NCBI GenBank assembly: GCA_934234185.1
Contig: CAKQHO010000105.1
Coordinates: forward strand, 1 to 11,997
DNA from: an uncultured Psychrobacillus sp.
GTDB taxonomy: Bacteria > Bacillota > Bacilli > Bacillales_A > Planococcaceae
Direction of reading: 5' to 3'
Length of the DNA: 11,997 nucleotides
Shown piece after piece: positions 7,987 through 11,997 of this stretch. A model generated the notes under the pieces. It made no database searches. It saw only the letters and a program-made list of their open reading frames with translations, and was not told the origin of the DNA. A program made the translations under genes and the position numbers. Positions within the stretch are counted from its first letter, which is position 1. Every line of letters starts with the position of its first letter.

Positions 7987-9156
7987 TTACACCCCTTTAG
8001 ACTTTTCAAGTTTGACAAACATGGAAACATTCATCAATATTCCTATCGCTGCCGATAATAATATGATAGAGGTACCACCATAGCTGATAAATGGTAATGG
8101 GACACCTGTTAGCGGGATAATGCCTAACAATCCACCAAGGTTCACGAATGTTTGAAAACCTATAATACTTGCTATTCCTGCCGCTATCATTCTTGCTTGA
8201 GGATCCACCGTCGTCAAGGAAATTGTAATCGCTTTAAAAACAAGAAAAAACAATCCTAGTAAAACAATAAGGACTCCTATAAGACCTAGTTCCTCTGCAA
8301 TAATGGCCATAATAAAATCCGTATGTGGCTCAGGTAAATACCCATATTTTTGGTTAGAGTTCCCCAGTCCTAAGCCTTTCAGGCCTCCAGATCCTATAGC
8401 GATATAACCATTTACAATTTGATAGCCAAAATTCTGTTCATCCTCAAAGGGATTAAAAAAGGCTTCTAATCTTCCTCTCCGACGCTCAGTTAACAAGGAA
8501 TCTTTTAATAGGTAAATAACTAATGAACCGAATGCTATTACAATACCAACTAACCCTATCATTTTAGCAAAATATTTAAACTTAATTCCACTGACAGCTA
8601 TAACTGAGATAGCTACAAAGCAAATTATTAAGGTATTACCAACGTCTGTTTCAAGCATGATGGACACAAAAACCCCGAAGAGCACTAGCAAGGGAGGTCC
8701 TACTGATTCATTTAATTTATTTATTGTGCCTGCCTGATATTTCTTTGCAAAAATACCAGCAAAGTAAAGGACGATTACTATTTTAGCAACCTCTGAGGGC
8801 TGAATATTACCGAACCCTAAATGAATCCAACTTTGTGATCCACTTTCCCCACCGGTCCCAATAAAATGAACTAATATTAACAAAGTAAACATAACACCTA
8901 GCATTAGCTTCATCATAAACTTACTTTTATAGTGTTTATACGGGAATATAGAAGCGATAAGAAACACGGGTAAAGAAATTGCTAGGTTCAATATCTGGTT
9001 ATTAAAGAATACATCTGGCTCCCAGCCATATCTAATAACAGCCCAGCCCATACTTGCACTATAAATCATGACAAGACCAAACAAGCAAAGAGCTAAATAA
9101 ACAAAAAACAGTGGATAGTCGAAGTTTTTAAAATATCTTTTAAAATATGTACTCAT
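7987..9156 (-). CDS. ftsW: Septal peptidoglycan glycosyltransferase FtsW (SEDS family)
   Basis: This multipass membrane enzyme polymerises lipid II into glycan strands at the division septum with a class B penicillin-binding protein. It has 389 aa (B. subtilis about 403) and roughly ten hydrophobic segments. SEDS landmarks include SQSWIHLGFGNIQPSE (107-122), a basic loop TERRRGR (223-229), the YLPEPHTDFI segment with the essential aspartate at D280, and the C-terminal PFISYGGTS (355-363). The ATG at 9156 has AAGGAG (9167-9162) at a 5-base spacing. FtsW is preferred over the paralogues RodA and SpoVE because of its position between ylaN and pycA. It has an own leader downstream of the ylaN terminator, containing an inverted repeat (9190-9233), and reads directly into pycA. 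Confidence 0.93.
   Translation of the reverse strand: MSTYFKRYFKNFDYPLFFVYLALCLFGLVMIYSASMGWAVIRYGWEPDVFFNNQILNLAISLPVFLIASIFPYKHYKSKFMMKLMLGVMFTLLILVHFIGTGGESGSQSWIHLGFGNIQPSEVAKIVIVLYFAGIFAKKYQAGTINKLNESVGPPLLVLFGVFVSIMLETDVGNTLIICFVAISVIAVSGIKFKYFAKMIGLVGIVIAFGSLVIYLLKDSLLTERRRGRLEAFFNPFEDEQNFGYQIVNGYIAIGSGGLKGLGLGNSNQKYGYLPEPHTDFIMAIIAEELGLIGVLIVLLGLFFLVFKAITISLTTVDPQARMIAAGIASIIGFQTFVNLGGLLGIIPLTGVPLPFISYGGTSIILLSAAIGILMNVSMFVKLEKSKGV
7990..7998 (-). promoter_or_regulatory. pycA Shine-Dalgarno embedded in the ftsW 3' end
   Basis: AAAGGGGTG encodes the last three residues of FtsW (Lys-Gly-Val) and sits 6 bases before the pycA ATG at 7983. It confirms the pycA start and implies that ribosomes finishing ftsW affect pycA initiation. 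Confidence 0.75.
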
Positions 9157-9189
9157 TTTAACTCCTTGATTCTTTAATGTAATGTAAAA

Positions 9190-9233
9190 CTGTTATAGAA
9201 GTTTACTTGCTTATAGTCTCTTTACTATAACAG
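9190..9233. repeat. Perfect 9-base inverted repeat in the ftsW leader
   Basis: CTGTTATAG (9190-9198) and CTATAACAG (9225-9233) are exact reverse complements separated by 26 bases, between the ylaN terminator and the ftsW SD. It could fold in the leader RNA or be two half-sites of a dimeric regulator. There is no U-run, so it is not a terminator. I could not find a convincing ftsW promoter around it. Confidence 0.45.
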
Positions 9234-9242
9234 GTCCTATAG

Positions 9243-9273
9243 AAAAAAACTCAAACATACTTGTTTGAGTTTT
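9243..9273 (-). terminator. Rho-independent terminator of ylaN
   Basis: On the minus strand AAAACTCAAAC (9273-9263) pairs with GTTTGAGTTTT (9256-9246) around a 6-base loop and continues into a seven-base U-run, 5 bases after the ylaN stop. It separates ylaN from ftsW transcriptionally, at least in part. Confidence 0.8.
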
Positions 9274-9277
9274 ATAA

Positions 9278-9559
9278 TTATTTTTCCGTATGGATTTCAT
9301 GTAAAACGGACAGTTCTTTTTCTAAAGTTGCTATAATATCCTTACCTTCTTCTTTCTCTAAAAGGCCTAGCTTTACAGCAAAGTCTATTTCACGAGACAA
9401 CCCAAACATCTGCGTATCTAAAACCTCTTCGTAAAGAGGGCATTGTGGCATCGTTAGATTATCCATTTGAACTTTTATTAACTGAGCTATCTTTTCAGCA
9501 TCCTTTTTAAGAAGCTCTAATGCTTTCTCCTGATAGGAAACCTGTATATTTGTATCCAT
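9278..9559 (-). CDS. ylaN: YlaN family iron-homeostasis protein
   Basis: A small cytoplasmic, mostly helical protein of 93 aa (B. subtilis YlaN about 91). Family knowledge: YlaN is needed by B. subtilis when iron is scarce, and YlaN of B. subtilis and Staphylococcus aureus has been reported to bind iron and act on Fur so as to relieve Fur repression. Sequence marks are the central NLTMPQCPLYEEVLDTQ (34-50) and the following FGLSREIDFAVKLGLL (52-67), with one cysteine (C40). The ATG at 9559 has a GGGGG SD (9571-9567) at a 7-base spacing. It has its own terminator, so it is probably monocistronic. It lies divergent from ylaL. The family assignment rests on sequence and position; iron sensing in this organism is inferred. 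Confidence 0.9.
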   Translation of the reverse strand: MDTNIQVSYQEKALELLKKDAEKIAQLIKVQMDNLTMPQCPLYEEVLDTQMFGLSREIDFAVKLGLLEKEEGKDIIATLEKELSVLHEIHTEK

Positions 9560-9589
9560 GAGGACGCCCCCATTATCATTATTTCAAAT

Positions 9590-9618
9590 ATCTTAACTCC
9601 CTAAAGTGTATCTTTGAA
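9590..9618 (-). promoter_or_regulatory. Weak candidate promoter of ylaN
   Basis: TTCAAA (9618-9613) and TAAGAT (9595-9590) on the minus strand are 17 bases apart and match the sigma-A hexamers at 4 of 6 each. An alternative is TTGCAT (9633-9628) with TACACT (9610-9605), also 17 apart. Neither is strong. Confidence 0.25.
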
Positions 9619-9672
9619 ATGAAAAAAATGCAAGTGTTCTATTGTCCAGAAACAAGATATAGTGAATATTTC

Positions 9673-9701
9673 TTTAGAAGTTTTCCGTTTCACTGTATAC
9701 T
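9673..9701 (+). promoter_or_regulatory. Probable sigma-A promoter of ylaL-ylaI
   Basis: TTTAGA (9673-9678), a 17-base spacer and TATACT (9696-9701) match the consensus hexamers at 4 and 5 of 6. Transcription would begin near 9708, just before the ylaL SD AGAGGAGG (9720-9727), which also argues against translation starting further upstream. Confidence 0.5.
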
Positions 9702-9735
9702 TATTACGAGAGAACGACTAGAGGAGGCAATTACT

Positions 9736-10233
9736 ATGGAATTTATCATTCCAATTAAAGGTGCTGTAAAATTCAATATAACTCTTGACCCGTCTGTATG
9801 GATATTTGATGATCGTAAAATTGATCTAGACGAGTTTTTTGAGGGAAAATATGAATACAAGGACGAGTCTGAAGAATATACAAAGGTAACATCGGCTCAT
9901 TGGTCTAGAGAGATAATAGAAGGGGCAGTAGTTCCACCAACCTTAAAATCAGAAAAAAAATATGAAAGAACAAAGATGCTAACTAATACGTATGGGATAG
10001 ATTTAAAGCCATTCGTACGAAATGCTGAGCCATCTGCTGAAGCGACTACTCTTATCATGGAAACTTCAGATGGAGAGCATGCTTTACCGCTAAACGAGTT
10101 AGATACCGTGCTTCTTAAATTTAGCCATAAAGGAAAACCTCTTAAAGAGGACGGTCCTGTTCATGTGATAAAAAAAGACGGCTCTAACCTGAATGATCCA
10201 ATTAAAAATATTGTTGCATTTCGTGTAGAATAG
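9736..10233 (+). CDS. ylaL: YlaL family protein of unknown function
   Basis: A 165-residue, charged, soluble-looking protein without signal peptide or membrane segment, resembling B. subtilis YlaL in length, position and sequence (IPIKGAVKF near the N-terminus, then LDPSVWIFDDRKIDLDEFF at 18-36). The function is not known and no catalytic motif is obvious. The ATG at 9736 is chosen because AGAGGAGG (9720-9727) precedes it by 8 bases and a promoter lies at 9673-9701. The frame is open up to an ATG at 9619, but that stretch has no SD and overlaps the promoter. ylaI follows after 11 bases with its SD touching this stop codon, so the two form an operon. In B. subtilis ylaJ and ylaK lie between them. 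Confidence 0.85.
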   Translation: MEFIIPIKGAVKFNITLDPSVWIFDDRKIDLDEFFEGKYEYKDESEEYTKVTSAHWSREIIEGAVVPPTLKSEKKYERTKMLTNTYGIDLKPFVRNAEPSAEATTLIMETSDGEHALPLNELDTVLLKFSHKGKPLKEDGPVHVIKKDGSNLNDPIKNIVAFRVE

Positions 10234-10244
10234 GGGCTGATTTC

Positions 10245-10448
10245 ATGAAGGTGCAATGTGTCATTTGCGATAGAATCGATGAATTACCGCATGATTTACC
10301 TTTAGCTAAAAAACTTAGAAATCGTCCAATAAATACGTATATGTGTCCCCAGTGCCATGACAGAATTGAAGAAAAAACAAAAGCACGACTAGCTACTGGG
10401 AACTTTCGTTTTTACAAAAGCTCTAGAGTGATTGAAAGTGACTTTTAG
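10245..10448 (+). CDS. ylaI: YlaI family small zinc-ribbon protein
   Basis: A 67-residue protein with two CxxC knuckles, C5-VI-C8 and C34-PQ-C37, an arrangement expected to bind one zinc ion as in DUF2197/YlaI proteins. The tail is basic and ends FYKSSRVIESDF. The function is unknown; zinc ribbons of this size usually contact nucleic acid or another protein, but nothing here shows which. The ATG at 10245 has AGGGG (10232-10236) 8 bases upstream, overlapping the ylaL stop codon. It is the second gene of the ylaL-ylaI unit; the hairpin and T-run at 10584-10626 is the first plausible terminator downstream. Confidence 0.88.
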   Translation: MKVQCVICDRIDELPHDLPLAKKLRNRPINTYMCPQCHDRIEEKTKARLATGNFRFYKSSRVIESDF

Positions 10449-10471
10449 AGATTAGCATCTGCTGTTAACCA

Positions 10472-10626
10472 AAGGGCCGTCTGAAAAGTCATTTGAGACA
10501 GGCCCTTGGCGACGAGGACGGTGGTATCTCGATGCAATCTCCCTAGGAGCAATTCCTAAATCAGATATCTGCAGAAAAAGGAAGGTGTGTCCCAAAGTAT
10601 TCTACTTATAGGACAGCCTCTTTTTT
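10472..10626. repeat. Two-hairpin element, possible MITE or insertion-sequence relic
   Basis: The left end, AAGGGCCGTCTgAAA (10472-10486), folds back on TTTgAGACaGGCCCTT (10492-10507) with a 5-base loop. The right end (10584-10620) also folds on itself, and its reverse complement begins GAGGCTGTCC, resembling the left end GGGCCGTCT. The ends are thus imperfect inverted repeats of each other, and each is a hairpin. The interior looks more GC-rich than the flanks, has no ORF and contains the palindrome CAGATATCTG (10562-10571). Similar ends occur on some Bacillus insertion sequences and MITEs (IS1182-like, from memory). No target duplication was seen. Confidence 0.4.
10584..10626 (+). terminator. 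Probable terminator of ylaL-ylaI (right hairpin of the element)
   Basis: The GTGTCC/GGACA and AAGTA/TACTT arms (10584-10599 with 10603-10618, with small internal loops) fold around a 3-base loop and are followed by TC and six T (10621-10626). It is about 135 bases past the ylaI stop. Confidence 0.55.
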
Positions 10627-10658
10627 CCCTATAAAACCCTCTGAACTTTTCATCCACC

Positions 10659-10701
10659 AAAAAAGCACTAGAACCTTTTTCCGGTTCTAGTGCTTTTTTT
10701 T
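10659..10701. terminator. Bidirectional terminator between ylaI and ylaH
   Basis: AGCACTAGAACC (10664-10675) and GGTTCTAGTGCT (10683-10694) form a perfect 12-base stem with a 7-base loop. Five further A and eight T flank the two sides, so it can stop transcription from ylaI (plus) and from typA-ylaH (minus). It overlaps the ylaH stop codon. Confidence 0.9.
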
Positions 10702-11023
10702 ATGAAGCTACGCCTCTTTTTTCTAGTTTCATACGTATTTTATAAATAATCAATATCAATGCAGCAACTATAAGCCCCTCCACTACCGGAAGGAAAAAGG
10801 CTAAAAACGTGAGCATTAAACACCCTAAAATTAAGAATATATAAATGACCACATTTTGACTAAACTTAAGCTTTTTGGCAAAGCCAAGCTTATATACAAG
10901 CACTGATAATAAAAAGATTAAAACAAATAATACATATCCAGCCACTGTGAAGGATGGCATCGATTCATAAATGAATCTTGCGATGCTTGACATCCTTCCA
11001 TATACAAATTGCTGTTCCTCCAA
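10700..11023 (-). CDS. ylaH: YlaH-like small membrane protein
   Basis: A 107-residue membrane protein of unknown function, matching YlaH in size and in its place directly after typA. Three hydrophobic segments are visible at about 25-46, 57-78 and 80-96, with basic residues between the first two (KKLK) and at the C-terminus (KMKLEKR). The start is TTG at 11023 with AAAGGGTG (11038-11031) 7 bases upstream. The next ATG, at 10993, has a purine run immediately against it and no proper spacer, so TTG is preferred. It follows typA after 21 bases, so the two are co-transcribed and end at the bidirectional terminator overlapping its stop codon. Confidence 0.85.
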   Translation of the reverse strand: MEEQQFVYGRMSSIARFIYESMPSFTVAGYVLFVLIFLLSVLVYKLGFAKKLKFSQNVVIYIFLILGCLMLTFLAFFLPVVEGLIVAALILIIYKIRMKLEKRGVAS

Positions 11024-11044
11024 GGTTATACACCCTTTCAGTTA

Positions 11045-11997
11045 CTATTCCTGTTCAGCGGATTTCTTTTTCTTCGTAACGCGCTCACGCTCATTCTTTT
11101 CAAGAATTTTCTTACGTAAACGAATTGATTCTGGAGTAATCTCACAATATTCATCATCATTCAAATACTCTAGTGATTCTTCTAGCGTCATTAGACGAGG
11201 TTTCTTTAAAGTAGTTGTTTGCTCTTTGTTAGCAGAACGGATATTGTTTGCAGCTTTTACTTTTGTAATGTTAACTGTTAAGTCATTATCACGAGTATGC
11301 TCACCAACAATCATTCCTTCATAGATTTCTGTACCTGGCTCAACAAAGATAGTACCGCGGTCTTCTACTCCTAAAATTCCATAAGTGGATGCTGCTCCAG
11401 TTTCCATAGAAACAAGAACACCTTTACTTCTACCACCTACACGGCCTGATGCCATAGGCTTGTACTCTTCAAACGTATGATTGATAATACCATATCCACG
11501 AGTAAGTGTAAGGAATTCTGTTGTATAACCAATTAATCCACGAGCTGGCACTAAGAAAACAAGACGTACTTGTCCGCTACCATTATTGATCATATCTAGC
11601 ATTTCACCTTTACGAACACCGATAGATTCAATAATAGAACCTACATTTTCTTCCGGTACATCTATTTGTACACGCTCAACTGGCTCACAGCGTACACCGT
11701 CGATAACCTTAACGATTACTTCTGGCTTAGAAACTTGTAGCTCGAAGCCTTCACGACGCATATTTTCAATTAGGATAGACAAATGTAATTCTCCACGACC
11801 AGAAACGATCCATGCATCAGGAGAATCAGTTGGATCTACACGTAACGATACGTCAGTTTGTAGCTGAGCATCCAAGCGTTCTTGAATTTTACGAGAAGTT
11901 ACCCATTTTCCTTCGCGTCCAGCAAATGGACTGTTATTCACTAAAAACGTCATTTGTAAAGTCGGCTCATCGATATGAAGAATTGGTAATGCATCTT
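11045..11997 (-). CDS. typA: Translational GTPase TypA/BipA, C-terminal half; runs off the right edge
   Basis: This ribosome-binding GTPase of the EF-G/LepA family is linked to stress and cold growth and to large-subunit assembly. The window holds the last 316 residues of a protein usually just over 600 long, so the GTPase domain lies outside. The frame enters in the middle of the protein (HIDEPTLQMTFLVNNSPFAG), continues through the EF-G-like domain III motif SGRGELHLSIL and the TypA-specific VPARGLIGYTTEFL segment, and ends in a Lys/Arg-rich tail with stop TAG at 11045. The frame remains open to the right edge; no start should be assigned inside the window, including the internal ATG at 11953. 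ylaH follows 21 bases downstream. Confidence 0.96.
   Translation of the reverse strand, partial: DALPILHIDEPTLQMTFLVNNSPFAGREGKWVTSRKIQERLDAQLQTDVSLRVDPTDSPDAWIVSGRGELHLSILIENMRREGFELQVSKPEVIVKVIDGVRCEPVERVQIDVPEENVGSIIESIGVRKGEMLDMINNGSGQVRLVFLVPARGLIGYTTEFLTLTRGYGIINHTFEEYKPMASGRVGGRSKGVLVSMETGAASTYGILGVEDRGTIFVEPGTEIYEGMIVGEHTRDNDLTVNITKVKAANNIRSANKEQTTTLKKPRLMTLEESLEYLNDDEYCEITPESIRLRKKILEKNERERVTKKKKSAEQE

Noticed and set aside
9619..9735. N-terminal extension of YlaL from an upstream ATG at 9619
   Set aside because: There is no SD at 9619, the extension covers a good promoter, and an excellent SD marks the ATG at 9736.
10971..11324. Plus-strand 117-codon frame across ylaH and typA
   Set aside because: It runs antisense across two real genes; its Ser/Phe-rich translation mirrors the Lys/Glu-rich TypA tail.
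11586..11867. Plus-strand 93-codon frame inside typA
   Set aside because: It is antisense to conserved TypA domain sequence.

Overview
The window is an AT-rich stretch of a low-GC Gram-positive chromosome, almost certainly from the Bacillaceae. The evidence is gene order: read from the right end on the minus strand, typA-ylaH, then ylaI and ylaL (plus strand), ylaN-ftsW-pycA (minus), ctaA (plus) and ctaB-ctaC-ctaD (minus). This is the order and relative orientation of the Bacillus subtilis ylaG(typA)-to-cta segment. Strong Shine-Dalgarno (SD) sequences and frequent TTG/GTG starts fit the same group. I cannot fix the genus.

Layout. Bases 1-3064 hold the caa3-type cytochrome oxidase genes on the minus strand: ctaD (cut by the left edge), ctaC (lipoprotein subunit II with a fused cytochrome c domain) and ctaB (heme O synthase). 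A 325-base divergent promoter region (3065-3389) separates them from ctaA (heme A synthase, plus strand). ctaA and pycA converge at 4308-4542. That gap is not empty: besides terminators it holds a candidate 45-codon membrane-protein gene (4380-4517), whose SD and TTG start lie inside the apparent pycA terminator hairpin. Next come pycA (pyruvate carboxylase) and ftsW (septal glycan polymerase), 3 bases apart and probably translationally coupled. ylaN, encoding the small Fur-linked iron protein, has its own terminator. ylaL and ylaI form a short plus-strand operon. A ~150-base element with a hairpin at each end and a bidirectional terminator follow, then ylaH and the C-terminal half of typA.

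How the genes work together. CtaB converts heme B to heme O, CtaA converts heme O to heme A, and CtaC and CtaD are the oxidase subunits that receive heme A and copper, so the left third is one respiratory module. PycA refills oxaloacetate for the TCA cycle that feeds respiration. FtsW, YlaN and TypA are division, iron-homeostasis and translation or stress functions that are neighbours by ancestry rather than one pathway.

All large genes look intact and ordinary. I found no phage, IS transposase, CRISPR or defence system and no convincing new multi-gene system. The least explained items are the small ORF and hairpin behind pycA, the two-hairpin element at 10472-10626, and the loss of ylaJ, ylaK and ylaM relative to B. 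subtilis.
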